A stretch of 64,000 bases of DNA. Origin: Stenotrophomonas sp. 169 (GTDB lineage Bacteria > Pseudomonadota > Gammaproteobacteria > Xanthomonadales > Xanthomonadaceae). Below, one piece after another: positions 1-8,417 of the stretch. The notes beneath the pieces were generated by a model. That model saw only the letters and a list, made by a program, of their open reading frames with translations. It searched no databases and had not been told where the DNA came from. Position 1 is the stretch's first letter, and every line of letters begins with the position of its first letter. The stretch spans positions 248,001-312,000 of the forward strand of contig NZ_CP061204.1 of assembly GCF_014621775.1 (NCBI RefSeq), read 5' to 3'. The position numbers and the translations under genes were made by a program.

Positions 1-7
1 TGGATCG

Positions 8-100
8 GTAGAGCCGACTGAAGTCGGCTGCCTTTCAAGGCCCAGCCGACTGAAGTCGGCTCTACCTGTAATGCGGCAGCCGACTGAAGTCGGCTCTACC
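8..100. repeat. SMAG-type REP cluster (3 copies)
   Basis: Three copies of a palindrome with core GCCGACTGAAGTCGGC lie at 8-31, 43-66 and 76-100. The first has the GTAG tag at its left end. The other two are inverted, with CTAC at the right end. This GTAG-headed REP type is known from Stenotrophomonas. The cluster lies just past the 3' end of the DUF2059 gene and may stabilise or terminate its transcript (inference). Confidence 0.9.
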
Positions 101-119
101 GGTCACACACCGTGCGGGG

Positions 120-641
120 TTATTTCTTTGCCGGCACCGGCTCGTTGACGATCGTTTCCAGGTCTTTCTGCAGGTCGACGAACAGCGGCTGCATGCGGGT
201 CTGGATCGCCACCATCACGTTCTGCATCAGCGCTGGGGTCTTGTCCAGCAGACTCTGTCCCGCGGAGCTTTCATAGAATTCCGCCATGGCCAGCACGTCT
301 TCCTTGCTGAAGGTCTGCTTGTACAGGTCCACGTACATCGGCCGCAGCTGCTGCCAGGACAGGGCCTGCTTCAACGTCTGCCCGGTGCGTACCTGGATGC
401 GCTGCAGCTGTTCCTGCTGCTGCGGGCTCAGCTGGCGCTGCTGGGTGATCTGGTCGAACTGCTGGCGCTGCATCGCTTCGATCTGCGGCAGCATGGAATC
501 AAGCATGGCCTGCGCGCGCGAGGCTGAAAGCAGGCGGTTGATGTCGCCATCGGACGGCGGCGCGGCCAGCGCAGGCAGGGACGCAAGCGCGAGGGCCAGC
601 AACAGGGCGGCGCGTGGCAGGTGGCGGGAGAAGCGGATCAT
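120..641 (-). CDS. DUF2059 domain secreted protein
   Basis: This encodes a 173-residue protein with an N-terminal signal peptide: basic residues, then a leucine/alanine-rich stretch ending near ALAAP at about residue 27. It is therefore probably periplasmic. The C-terminal half has the pattern of DUF2059 (YVDLYKQTF...MAEFYESSAGQSLL), a family of small exported proteins of unknown function common in proteobacteria. The middle is rich in glutamine and probably helical. I chose the ATG at 641 because the reading frame upstream (to 674) adds eleven residues that would spoil the signal peptide. It is transcribed away from arfB, and REP palindromes follow its stop. Biochemical function is unknown. 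Confidence 0.8.
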   Translation of the reverse strand: MIRFSRHLPRAALLLALALASLPALAAPPSDGDINRLLSASRAQAMLDSMLPQIEAMQRQQFDQITQQRQLSPQQQEQLQRIQVRTGQTLKQALSWQQLRPMYVDLYKQTFSKEDVLAMAEFYESSAGQSLLDKTPALMQNVMVAIQTRMQPLFVDLQKDLETIVNEPVPAKK

Positions 642-764
642 GCGGACGTCCTGGATGGATGATCTGGCCAGCATACCCGGCTATCTGGCGAAGGCGGCGT
701 GTTGAGCCCCTGATCGCGGTGGAACGGCCCGCGATGCCGACAGCCAACCGTCACCGCCAGCCGC

Positions 765-776
765 TACAATGGGCAC
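765..776 (+). promoter_or_regulatory. -10 box of arfB, leaderless-type
   Basis: TACAAT at 765-770 is followed by exactly six bases and then the ATG at 777. No convincing -35 or Shine-Dalgarno sequence is visible. Transcription from this box would start at or next to the start codon. Confidence 0.5.
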
Positions 777-1208
777 ATGGGTAATGGACCAGTCGTCATC
801 TCCGCGCAGCTCGTGATCCCCGACGATGAACTCGTCGAGCGGTTCGTGCGTGCCAGTGGCGCAGGAGGCCAAAACGTCAACAAGGTATCGACCGCGGTGG
901 AGCTGCGGTTCGACCTGGCCGGCTCGCCGTCGCTGCCGGAACCGTTGCGTGCGCGCTTGCTGGTGCGCCGCGACCGACGCGTGACCGGCGAAGGCGTGCT
1001 GGTCATCGATGCGCAGCGTTTCCGTACCCAGGACCGCAACCGCGAGGATGCGCGCGAGCGGTTGGCCGAGTTCATCCGCGCCGGACTCAGCGTACCCAAG
1101 CCGCGTAAAGCCACCAAACCTACCTACGGGTCGACCCTGCGTCGCCTGGACGCCAAGAAAGGCCGCGCGCAGGTCAAGCGCGGCCGCACAACCCGCAACT
1201 GGGAGTAA
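777..1208 (+). CDS. arfB: Peptidyl-tRNA hydrolase ArfB (YaeJ), ribosome rescue
   Basis: This 143-residue protein has the release-factor GGQ motif at about residues 30-32 (ASGAGGQNVNKV), without the codon-recognition domains of RF1 and RF2. It ends in a basic tail rich in lysine and arginine (PKPRKATKPT...KKGRAQVKRGRTTR), the part that enters the empty mRNA channel in the ArfB family. ArfB hydrolyses peptidyl-tRNA on ribosomes stalled at mRNA ends. Length matches the family (about 140). The ATG at 777 lies six bases after a TACAAT box and lacks a Shine-Dalgarno sequence, so the mRNA may be leaderless. The next gene starts three bases after the stop codon, so the two are probably co-transcribed. 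Confidence 0.93.
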   Translation: MGNGPVVISAQLVIPDDELVERFVRASGAGGQNVNKVSTAVELRFDLAGSPSLPEPLRARLLVRRDRRVTGEGVLVIDAQRFRTQDRNREDARERLAEFIRAGLSVPKPRKATKPTYGSTLRRLDAKKGRAQVKRGRTTRNWE

Positions 1209-1211
1209 GCC

Positions 1212-1814
1212 TTGAACCACCCCTCACCGCTGCTGCCACCCGTTCCGCCGAACATGCCGCAGGTAAAGCCGAATGCCTTCATCCGCTGGATCGCCCGCAG
1301 TGCGCTGCGCCTGCGCGGCTGGAGGGTGGTCGGCACGCTGCCCGACGTGCCCAAGGTGGTGATGATCATCGCCCCGCACTCGTCCAACTGGGACGGGTAT
1401 TGGGGCATGGCGGTGAAGCTCGCGTTGGGCCTGGACGTGCGCGTGCTGGGCAAAGCCTCACTGTTCTGGTGGCCGCTGGGCCCGTTGCTGCGCAAGCTGG
1501 GCGTGATCCCGCTCGATCGCAGTTCGCCGCAGGGCACGGTGGAACAGGCCGTGGCGGTGATCCGTCGCTCGGAAAAGATGTGGTACGCCATCACCCCGGA
1601 AGGCACCCGCAAGAAGGTGACGAACTGGAAGGCCGGCTTCCTGAAGATCGCGCGGATGGCGGACGTGCCGATCCTGGCGGCGTATTTCCACTACCCGGAC
1701 AAGATCATCGGATTTGGGCCGTTGTTCCGCGCCACCGGTAATGACGCGGCTGACATGGCCAGCATCCGCGAGTGGTACCGGCCGTGGGTGGGCAAGACCC
1801 GCGGCACCGTCTGA
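1212..1814 (+). CDS. Lysophospholipid acyltransferase-like protein (PlsC superfamily)
   Basis: The 200-residue product belongs to the glycerol-3-phosphate/lysophospholipid acyltransferase superfamily. The catalytic HX4D motif is read as HSSNWD at about residue 56. A downstream PEGTR block corresponds to the acceptor-binding motif, and LGVIPLDRSS lies between them. No transmembrane anchor is obvious. The start is inferred to be TTG at 1212, with GGGAG six bases upstream; an internal ATG at 1254 is the alternative. It overlaps no gene but follows arfB by only three bases. Substrate (phospholipid, ornithine lipid or other) cannot be told from sequence. Confidence 0.8.
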   Translation: MNHPSPLLPPVPPNMPQVKPNAFIRWIARSALRLRGWRVVGTLPDVPKVVMIIAPHSSNWDGYWGMAVKLALGLDVRVLGKASLFWWPLGPLLRKLGVIPLDRSSPQGTVEQAVAVIRRSEKMWYAITPEGTRKKVTNWKAGFLKIARMADVPILAAYFHYPDKIIGFGPLFRATGNDAADMASIREWYRPWVGKTRGTV

Positions 1815-1928
1815 GTGGCCACGCCCCGGCAGCGCACGCGCCACGTCCGGCACATGCTGGCGCGACGGCGTGGGAGTAGGCTGGAAGGCTGGCGGTCGGT
1901 CCTGATCGCCCCTCTAGGAGCCTTTTGC

Positions 1929-4100
1929 ATGTCGCGTACCGTCATCCTGGCCGCCGCCATCAGCCTGGCGCTGGCCGCCTGTTCCGGCAAGGAGTCCACC
2001 CCCGTGTCCGAAGCCCAGAATGCCCCGGCCCAGCAGCCGGCCGATGCCTCCACCAACCCGCTGCTGAGCGCCAGCACGCTGCCCTTCCAGGCACCGCCGT
2101 TCGACAAGATCCAGGACAGCGACTACCTGCCCGCCTTCGAAGAGGGCATGCGCCAGCATCTGGCTGAAGTGCGCGCCATCGCCGACAAGAGCGAACCGGC
2201 GACCTTCGACAACACCATCGTGGCGATGGAGCGCAGCGGCGAAACGCTGACCCGCGTCTCGCGCATCTTCTTCGGCTTGGTACAGGCCGATACCAACGAA
2301 GCGCGCCAGAAGATCCAGGAAGAAGTGGCGCCCAAGCTGGCTGCCCACCAGGATGAAATCAACCTGGATCCGAAGCTGTTCGCGCGGGTGAAGTCGCTGT
2401 ACGACCAGCGCGCCACGCTGGGCCTGGATCCGGTGCAGACGCGTCTGGTCGAGCACTACTACGATGGCCTGGTGCGGTCCGGTGCGCAGCTCAACGACGC
2501 CGACAAGGCCAGCCTGCGCAAGCTCAACGTGGAAGAAACCACGCTGTCCACGCAGTTCCACACCCGCCTGGTGGCGGCGACCGCCGCCGCAGCCGTGGTG
2601 GTGGATGACAAGGCCAAGCTGGCCGGGCTGAGCGAAGATGCGATCGCCACCGCCGCCGCCGATGCCACCGCGCGCAAGCTGGACGGCAAGTTCCTGCTGC
2701 CGTTGCAGAACACCACCCAGCAGCCGGTGCTGGGCTCGCTGAGTGATCGCGAGCAGCGCGCGGCCGTGCTGAAGGCATCGGAAACCCGTGCCCTGCGCGG
2801 TGATGCCAACGACACCCAGCAGACCGTGCAGCGTCTCGCCCAGCTGCGTGCGCAGAAGGCCAAGCTGCTCGGCTTCGCCACGTATGCCGATTACAACCTG
2901 GGCGACCAGATGGCCAAGACGCCGGCTGCTGCCTTGAAGCTGCTGACCGACACCGTGCCGGCGGCTACCGCCAAGGCGCGCGTTGAGGCCGCCGACATCC
3001 AGAAGGTGATCGACGAACAGAGCGCTGCATCGAAGACCGCCAGCTTCAAGCTGGCCGCATCGGACTGGGACTTCTACGCCGAGCAGGTGCGCAAGGCGAA
3101 GTACGACCTGGACGAATCACAGATCAAGCCGTACTTCGAACTGGACAACGTGCTGCAGAACGGCGTCTTCTATGCCGCCACCCAGCTGTATGGCATCACC
3201 TTCAAGCCGCGCACCGACATCCCGACCTACCACGCGGACATGAAGGTGTACGAAGTGTTCGACAAGGACGGCACCTCGCTGGCGCTGTTCTACACCGACT
3301 ACTTCAAGCGTGACAGCAAGTCCGGTGGCGCATGGATGGATGTGTTCGTCGAACAGGATGGCCTGACCGGCACCAAGCCGGTGGTGTACAACGTGGCCAA
3401 CTTCACCAAGCCAGCGGCCGGCCAGCCCGCGCTGCTGAGCTTCGACGACGTCACCACGCTGTTCCATGAGTTCGGCCACGCGCTGCACGGCATGTTCTCC
3501 AACGTGAAGTACCCGTCCATCGCCGGTACCGCCACCTCGCGCGATTTCGTCGAGTTCCCGTCGCAGTTCAACGAGCATTGGGCGCTGGACCCGAAGGTCT
3601 TCGCCCACTATGCGAAGAACTACAAGACCGGCGAGCCGATGCCGCAGGAACTGGTCGACAAGATCCTCAAGGCACGCAGCTTCAACCAGGGCTACGCGAC
3701 GACCGAGTATCTGTCGGCCGCGCTGCTTGACCTGGCCTGGCACACGCAGAAGGCCGACGCCCCGCTGCAGGATGTGCCGGCCTTTGAAGCTGCCGCCTTG
3801 AAGAAGTTCAACGTCGATCTGGCGCAGGTGCCGCCGCGTTACCGCACCACCTACTTCGACCACATCTGGGGCGGTGGCTACTCGGCCGGTTACTACGCCT
3901 ACTTCTGGGCCGAAGTGCTGGACCACGATGCCTTCGCCTGGTTCACCGAGCACGGTGGCCTCACCGCCGAAAACGGCCAGGTGTTCCGTGACAAGGTGCT
4001 GTCGCGCGGCAACAGCGTCGAGCTGAGCCAGCTCTACCGCGACTTCCGCGGCAAGGACCCGTCGGTGGAACCGCTGCTTGAGTTCCGCGGGCTGAAGTAA
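1929..4100 (+). CDS. M3 family zinc peptidase lipoprotein (Dcp/oligopeptidase-like)
   Basis: This 723-residue peptidase carries the HEXXH zinc site as HEFGHALHG, with the second-sphere glutamate block downstream, as in thimet oligopeptidase and peptidyl-dipeptidase Dcp. The N-terminus (MSRTVILAAAISLALAAC) is a lipoprotein signal with the lipobox LAAC, so the enzyme is probably anchored in the envelope and degrades oligopeptides in the periplasm. The ATG at 1929 is preceded by AGGAG at 1916-1920. The open frame upstream to 1815 lacks these signals. A strong hairpin follows the stop. Length is typical of M3 enzymes (about 680-720). Confidence 0.93.
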   Translation: MSRTVILAAAISLALAACSGKESTPVSEAQNAPAQQPADASTNPLLSASTLPFQAPPFDKIQDSDYLPAFEEGMRQHLAEVRAIADKSEPATFDNTIVAMERSGETLTRVSRIFFGLVQADTNEARQKIQEEVAPKLAAHQDEINLDPKLFARVKSLYDQRATLGLDPVQTRLVEHYYDGLVRSGAQLNDADKASLRKLNVEETTLSTQFHTRLVAATAAAAVVVDDKAKLAGLSEDAIATAAADATARKLDGKFLLPLQNTTQQPVLGSLSDREQRAAVLKASETRALRGDANDTQQTVQRLAQLRAQKAKLLGFATYADYNLGDQMAKTPAAALKLLTDTVPAATAKARVEAADIQKVIDEQSAASKTASFKLAASDWDFYAEQVRKAKYDLDESQIKPYFELDNVLQNGVFYAATQLYGITFKPRTDIPTYHADMKVYEVFDKDGTSLALFYTDYFKRDSKSGGAWMDVFVEQDGLTGTKPVVYNVANFTKPAAGQPALLSFDDVTTLFHEFGHALHGMFSNVKYPSIAGTATSRDFVEFPSQFNEHWALDPKVFAHYAKNYKTGEPMPQELVDKILKARSFNQGYATTEYLSAALLDLAWHTQKADAPLQDVPAFEAAALKKFNVDLAQVPPRYRTTYFDHIWGGGYSAGYYAYFWAEVLDHDAFAWFTEHGGLTAENGQVFRDKVLSRGNSVELSQLYRDFRGKDPSVEPLLEFRGLK

Positions 4101-4108
4101 GGTGAACG

Positions 4109-4138
4109 AACGGCGGGGGAAACCCCGCCGTTCTGCTG
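4109..4138 (+). terminator. Hairpin terminator after the M3 peptidase
   Basis: A perfect 10-bp stem (4109-4118 with 4123-4132) is closed by a GAAA tetraloop and followed by a short T-containing stretch. It begins eight bases after the stop codon. Confidence 0.75.
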
Positions 4139-4166
4139 TTGCGCCCCCTTCCGCGTGCCGGCTTTG

Positions 4167-4262
4167 GTAGCGCCGAGCCGTGCTCGGCGGCTCTTCGTTC
4201 CGGCACTACGATGCCTGACACAGGCCGCGCGCTGCGCTCGCCGAGCGTGGCTCGGCGCTACC
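4167..4262. repeat. REP pair, second family (core GCCGAGC..GCTCGGC)
   Basis: GTAGCGCCGAGC..GCTCGGCGG at 4167-4190 and an inverted partner ending in GGCGCTACC at 4241-4262 form a facing pair. The GTAG tag is the same as in the other REP family here, but the stem sequence differs. The pair separates two converging genes. Confidence 0.85.
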
Positions 4263-4277
4263 CGGTTTCCGCTCGGC

Positions 4278-4724
4278 TCACGTGCCGACGTGCACGCGTT
4301 CGGCCTGCTCAGCCAATCCCAGGTGGTCCAGCGCGATGTCCAGCGCCAGCACGTAACTCTGCGCACCGTAGCCTGCGGCGATCCCCAGCCGCTGCCCCAT
4401 GCCCGCCGGCAACCAGGGCTCGGCGACCGCCCCATCGTCATGCACTTCCACGTAGGCGTTATGCAGGTGCGGGAGCAACTGCTGCAGACGCATGCTGTCC
4501 GCGCAGGAACCCGGATCCAGCAGCGTCACCTCGCCACGCGCGTGGTCGGCCACACGTAACGCATCCAACAGTTCCTGCTCCGAGCCGCACGCCCGGATCG
4601 CCACGCTGGTGCCGGCATCCACGGCGCGGTGTACCAGCGTTTTCAGTACCAGCCCCGGCAGCGGCTCGGCGGTACGGATCAGCGCACCCGCAGTTTCTGG
4701 CCCCCGGATGATGAAGATCGACAT
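4278..4724 (-). CDS. Degenerate type II 3-dehydroquinate dehydratase (AroQ-like paralog)
   Basis: The 148-residue product has the length and layout of type II dehydroquinase. It opens with an IRGP block (family: NGPN). A strand and helix resemble the family's RQSDSEAQLLDWI region. LLDPG (family: NPG), VEVH and a C-terminal GYGAQSYVLALD (family: GLGAQGYRLALD) follow in the right order. The VEVH histidine remains. The N-terminal asparagine and arginine, the catalytic tyrosine loop and the later arginine are not recognisable, and NPG has become DPG. It is therefore probably not an active dehydratase. I chose the ATG at 4724 because it gives the family's length; the frame upstream to 4808 is unlikely. 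It is monocistronic between REP clusters. Confidence 0.6.
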   Translation of the reverse strand: MSIFIIRGPETAGALIRTAEPLPGLVLKTLVHRAVDAGTSVAIRACGSEQELLDALRVADHARGEVTLLDPGSCADSMRLQQLLPHLHNAYVEVHDDGAVAEPWLPAGMGQRLGIAAGYGAQSYVLALDIALDHLGLAEQAERVHVGT

Positions 4725-4850
4725 GACGCAACTCTTGTTCGCAAGTGCGCCTGCGGCGCGGTAGACACACAATGCGCGCACCGCCCGTAACGCCTCCATG
4801 GCACGCACCGCGCAGCAGCGTAAATTCTGCGTAGCGTTCGTAGTGTCCCG

Positions 4851-4966
4851 GTAGAGCCGACTTCAGTCGGCTGCTTTCAGCTTGCCTGGGGCTTGCCTTG
4901 GTAGAGCCGACTTCAGTCGGCTGCTTCCAGCGCACGCAAGGGCAGCCGACTGAAGTCGGCTCTACC
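4851..4966. repeat. SMAG-type REP cluster (3 copies)
   Basis: Copies at 4851-4874 and 4901-4924 read GTAGAGCCGACTTCAGTCGGC. A third, inverted copy at 4942-4966 ends in GGCTCTACC. They fill most of the gap between the AroQ-like gene and the signal peptidase gene. Confidence 0.9.
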
Positions 4967-5051
4967 TGTCGGCTCTACCCGTCGGCGCTACCCGCCAGGG
5001 AACCCAACCGCCTTTCCGCGGTCTTACCCCCACACCCACCCGAGCCTCGCC

Positions 5052-5678
5052 ATGGACGCCACTGCCCGCCTCCCCGTTACCCGACGCGCCCTGCACTGGC
5101 TGAAGAAGGAGGCCCTGCCACTGGTGGTGATGCTCGGTCTGCTCGCTGCCGCCCGTGACACGTTGGCCAACCACTACGTAGTGCCCAGCGGTTCCATGCA
5201 GCCTACGTTGGAGCCCGGTGACCGCGTGGTGGTGGACATGCGCGCCTATGGCCTGCGGCTGCCCTTCACCGCGCACGGGCTGGTGAGCACCGGCACCCCG
5301 CAGCGTGGCGAAGTGGCGGTATTCGATTCGCCCGCCGATGGCACCCGGCTGATCAAGCGCGTGGTCGCCGTGGCCGGTGACAGGGTGGATGTACACGACG
5401 GCCATCTGAGCATCAACGGGGTGCCGCTGCGGCTCGGCAACACGGCGGCCGCCGAGCAGTTCGGCACGCGCACCGCGCAACTCGACCTGGACATGGGCGG
5501 CGGCCCGGATGTCGCTGACGTGGTGGTGCCGGCCGGCAAGCTGCTGGTCATGGGTGACCACCGCGGCAACAGTTTCGACGGGCGCTTCTTCGGTTTCGTC
5601 GACGCCGACAAGGTGTATGGGCGTGCGGTCGCGGTGTATTACCGGCGCGGCGAAGGGGTGGAGTGGTTGCGTCTTTGA
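5052..5678 (+). CDS. Signal peptidase I (S26 family), probably a second copy
   Basis: The 208-residue protein has one N-terminal transmembrane helix (about residues 22-38). The catalytic serine block PSGSMQPTL follows, then the lysine block RLIKRVVAVAGD, and the C-terminal GDHRGNSFDGRFFG motif. All are hallmarks of type I signal peptidase, which cuts signal peptides at the outer face of the inner membrane. The main lepB usually lies between lepA and rnc and is longer, with two helices. This copy stands alone between REP clusters, so it is likely an accessory enzyme. The start is the ATG at 5052; the RBS is weak. Confidence 0.88.
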   Translation: MDATARLPVTRRALHWLKKEALPLVVMLGLLAAARDTLANHYVVPSGSMQPTLEPGDRVVVDMRAYGLRLPFTAHGLVSTGTPQRGEVAVFDSPADGTRLIKRVVAVAGDRVDVHDGHLSINGVPLRLGNTAAAEQFGTRTAQLDLDMGGGPDVADVVVPAGKLLVMGDHRGNSFDGRFFGFVDADKVYGRAVAVYYRRGEGVEWLRL

Positions 5679-6006
5679 CCACCAACCCGCGCCGAGTGCC
5701 GGATGCCGATGTCTGATGCCCGATGCCGATGCCGATGCCGATGTCGGGTGCCGGGGAACGGCGAACGGCGAACGGGGAACGGCGAACGGTAGAGCCGACT
5801 TCAGTCGGCTGCTCTTTGACCGGGGATCCGGACCATCGCGTCCAGGGCAGCCGACTGAAGTCGGCTCTACCCCAGCCTACCCGTGCCGCCACTAACCAAG
5901 ACGTAATACATATCAATCCGTACCGATCAGGTTATGGATCGACTCGTGATCGGGGTCTAGCCTAGTCATCTCCCCACCCCGGCCACTTCTGTGGCCTCTC
6001 GATCCC
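5679..6006. other. Intergenic region with simple repeats and a REP pair
   Basis: This gap holds tandem GATGCC hexamers (about 5700-5745), then degenerate GAACGGC heptamers (about 5755-5788), then a facing REP pair (5789-5871). About 135 bases remain before the MFS gene and should contain its promoter, but I cannot pick a convincing -10/-35 pair. Confidence 0.7.
5789..5871. repeat. SMAG-type REP facing pair
   Basis: GTAGAGCCGACTTCAGTCGGC at 5789-5812 faces an inverted copy at 5847-5871 across about 35 bases. The whole unit could fold into one long imperfect hairpin. Confidence 0.9.
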
Positions 6007-7260
6007 ATGAACGGTGACACCGCGGCAGCCATCGCGCACCGCACGTCCCACACGGACACCACTTCAGCGACGGCCACCCACATCGAGCAGGGCACCCCGG
6101 CGTTCCGGCGCACCGCGGTCGCGCTGTTCCTGGCTGGCTTCTCGACCTTCGGGTTGCTCTACACGGTGCAGCCGCTGCTGCCGGAGTTCAGCCGCCACTT
6201 CGGTGTATCCGCCGCCAACAGTGCGTTGGCGCTTTCGCTCAGTACCGGCCTGCTGGCGGTGATGATGTTGATCGCCGGCCTTGTCTCCGACCGCATCGGC
6301 CGCCGCAACGTCATGATCACCGCGCTGCTGGCCTCCACCGTGCTGTCGGCGGCCAGTGCGATGGTGGACGACTGGACCACCCTGTTGATCCTGCGCGCGC
6401 TGTTGGGCGTCGCCCTGAGCGGCGTGCCTGCCGTGGCCATGACCTATCTGGTCGAAGAGATGGACAGCCGCGCGATGGGCTTGGCGATGGGGCTGTACAT
6501 CGGCGGCAACGCGGTTGGCGGCATGAGCGGCCGGTTGATCGCCGGCATCATCGCCGACCACTGGGGCTGGCGCTGGGGCATCGGGGTGGTATCGATCATC
6601 GCCGTCGCCAGTACGTTGCTGCTGTGGATGCAACTGCCGCCGTCGCGGCACTTCCAGAGCCGACGCGGCGGGCTGCGCCAGTTGCCATCGCGCTGGCGGC
6701 AGCTGTTCGCGGACCCTGGGCTGCCGTGGCTGTTCGCTACCGCGTTCCTGCTGATGGGCGTGTTCGTCACCACCTACAACTATCTCGGCTACCACCTGCT
6801 TGCCCCGCCGTATGCATTGAGCCAGACCGTCGTCGGCCTGATCTTCAGCGTGTATCTGGTCGGCACCTTCAGCTCGGCGTGGATGGGCCAGCAGGCGATA
6901 CGCCATGGCCGCGGTCGTGTGCTTTCCATCAGCTATGCATTGATCATTGCGGGCATCGTGTTGCTGGTGATGCCGTGGCTGTGGACCATGGCGCTCGGCA
7001 TCGCACTGGTGACGTTCGGTTTCTTCGGTGGCCACTCGGTAGCCAGCAGTTGGGTCGGCAGCCGCGCCGGATCGATCCGCGCCGAAGCGTCTGCGTTGTA
7101 TCTGTTTTCGTACTACCTCGGGTCCAGCGTGCTGGGCGCCGTGGGCGGGCTGGCGTACACAGCGTGGGACTGGGTGGGCGTATGCGCCTTCACCGGTGCG
7201 CTCACGCTGATCGGGGCCGGCATTGCCTGGCGCCTGTGGCGCTGCCCCGCGATGGCCTGA
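6007..7260 (+). CDS. MFS transporter, YnfM-like
   Basis: The 417-residue polytopic membrane protein has about twelve hydrophobic helices after a roughly 35-residue polar N-terminus. The MFS motif between helices 2 and 3 is seen as GLVSDRIGRRNV at about residue 90. The order of conserved stretches (FSTFGLLYTVQPLLPEFS near the start) resembles the E. coli YnfM branch of inner-membrane drug/H+ antiporters. In E. coli ynfM is divergent from a LysR gene (ynfL). Here the neighbouring LysR gene is convergent, separated by a REP pair, so a regulatory link is possible but not shown. Substrate unknown. Confidence 0.85.
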   Translation: MNGDTAAAIAHRTSHTDTTSATATHIEQGTPAFRRTAVALFLAGFSTFGLLYTVQPLLPEFSRHFGVSAANSALALSLSTGLLAVMMLIAGLVSDRIGRRNVMITALLASTVLSAASAMVDDWTTLLILRALLGVALSGVPAVAMTYLVEEMDSRAMGLAMGLYIGGNAVGGMSGRLIAGIIADHWGWRWGIGVVSIIAVASTLLLWMQLPPSRHFQSRRGGLRQLPSRWRQLFADPGLPWLFATAFLLMGVFVTTYNYLGYHLLAPPYALSQTVVGLIFSVYLVGTFSSAWMGQQAIRHGRGRVLSISYALIIAGIVLLVMPWLWTMALGIALVTFGFFGGHSVASSWVGSRAGSIRAEASALYLFSYYLGSSVLGAVGGLAYTAWDWVGVCAFTGALTLIGAGIAWRLWRCPAMA

Positions 7261-7282
7261 GCGGCGCCCCTCATTGCATTTG

Positions 7283-7354
7283 GTAGAGCCGACTTCAGTC
7301 GGCTGCCCTTGGGTGATCGCGCGATGTTGCAAGCCGACTGAAGTCGGCTCTACC
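7283..7354. repeat. SMAG-type REP facing pair between converging genes
   Basis: A GTAG-headed copy at 7283-7306 faces an inverted copy at 7331-7354. The pair lies between the 3' ends of the MFS and LysR genes, so it could act as a bidirectional terminator (inference). Confidence 0.9.
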
Positions 7355-7362
7355 GGCCGTCG

Positions 7363-8277
7363 TCAACCGGACTTACCAAACTCCGCCTGCAGCAGTGCGG
7401 TGAAATTGCGGATCAACGGGGTGATGCCTTCGCGCCGCCACACCAACTGTACTTCCGAATGGGCACCGCGGTCGCCGAGGGCCACGAAACATGCGCCTTC
7501 AATCTGTATGTGGTCGCACGACGAAGGCAGGATCGCCGCGCCCAGTCCGGCGGCGGCCAGGCTGATCAGTGTTGATGCTTCACCGGCCTCCTGCACGATG
7601 CGCGGGGTGAACCCGGCTGCCGCACACAAGGCAATCATCTGATCGTGGATGCCGGCACCTACACTGCGGTGGAAACCTACGAAGGGCTCGTGCGCGAACT
7701 GCTTCAGCGGCAGCACGGTCGTCGCGGGGTCACGTCCACGCAGGGCAGGGTGGTCGCGATGCAGCACCAGCGCCAGTGGGTCGGTGAACAGGCTGCGCGC
7801 CACCAGTTCCGCCGGCAGCACGCGCTTGCGGATGATGCCCACGTCCAGTCGATTCTCCAGCAACGCGTCGATCTGCTGCAGGGTATTCATTTCGCGAAGC
7901 TGCAAGCGCACCTGCGGGAAGCGCTCCCGGTAACCGAAGATCGCGCGGGGGATCTGCGGCACCAAGGGGGTGGCGCGGGTCAGGCCGATGTGCAGTTCGC
8001 CTTGTTCGCCGCGCTGTACGCGCTGCACCTCGTCGACTGCGACGTCCACCTGCTGCAGGATGGCTCGCGCCTTTGCCTGAAGCAGTGCGCCGGCTTCGGT
8101 CAGTTGTACGCGCCGATGGCTGCGCACGAACAACGGCGCACCGAGCAGGTGTTCCAGCTGGCGGATCTGCTGGCTGAGCGGCGGCTGAGACATACCGAGC
8201 CGCTCGGCGGCCTGACCGAAGTGCAGCGTGTCGGCCACGGCGAGGAAATAGCGGAGATGGCGCAGTTCGATGGACAT
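7363..8277 (-). CDS. LysR family transcriptional regulator
   Basis: The 304-residue protein has an N-terminal winged helix-turn-helix (about residues 3-62; LRYFLAVADTLHFGQAAERL, then SQPPLSQQIRQLE). A periplasmic-binding-protein-like effector domain follows (about 90-295). It resembles the LysR branch that controls aromatic or small-acid catabolism and efflux genes (YnfL, CatM, BenM type). It converges on the MFS gene. A TACAAT box sits exactly six bases before the ATG, with no Shine-Dalgarno, so translation may be leaderless. The effector is unknown. Confidence 0.88.
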   Translation of the reverse strand: MSIELRHLRYFLAVADTLHFGQAAERLGMSQPPLSQQIRQLEHLLGAPLFVRSHRRVQLTEAGALLQAKARAILQQVDVAVDEVQRVQRGEQGELHIGLTRATPLVPQIPRAIFGYRERFPQVRLQLREMNTLQQIDALLENRLDVGIIRKRVLPAELVARSLFTDPLALVLHRDHPALRGRDPATTVLPLKQFAHEPFVGFHRSVGAGIHDQMIALCAAAGFTPRIVQEAGEASTLISLAAAGLGAAILPSSCDHIQIEGACFVALGDRGAHSEVQLVWRREGITPLIRNFTALLQAEFGKSG

Positions 8278-8289
8278 GGGGGCATTGTA
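8278..8289 (-). promoter_or_regulatory. -10 box, leaderless-type, of the LysR gene
   Basis: On the minus strand TACAAT (8284-8289) is separated from the ATG at 8277 by six bases. The spacing predicts a transcript beginning at the start codon. Confidence 0.45.
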
Positions 8290-8321
8290 GGTAACCGTAG
8301 ACCCGTCAGGCGATGCCGAGG

Positions 8322-8417
8322 GTAGAGCGGACTTCAGTCGGCTGGCGGGGAGCAGCCGATGGGAGAGCCGACCTCAGTCGGCTGACCGGAAAGCAGCCGA
8401 CTGAAGTCGGCTCTACC
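8322..8417. repeat. SMAG-type REP cluster, partly decayed (3 copies)
   Basis: Copies at 8322-8346 (one mismatch in the stem), 8363-8384 (GTAG replaced by GAGA, one stem change) and an intact inverted copy at 8392-8417. The two altered copies suggest older insertions. Confidence 0.85.

Noticed and set aside
4722..4808. Longer N-terminus for the AroQ-like protein starting at 4808
   Set aside because: The extra 28 residues have no counterpart in the family and no RBS; the start at 4724 gives the family length.
5700..5790. GATGCC and GAACGGC repeats as a possible CRISPR-like or regulatory array
   Set aside because: Units are 6-7 bases, without spacers; ordinary simple repeats.
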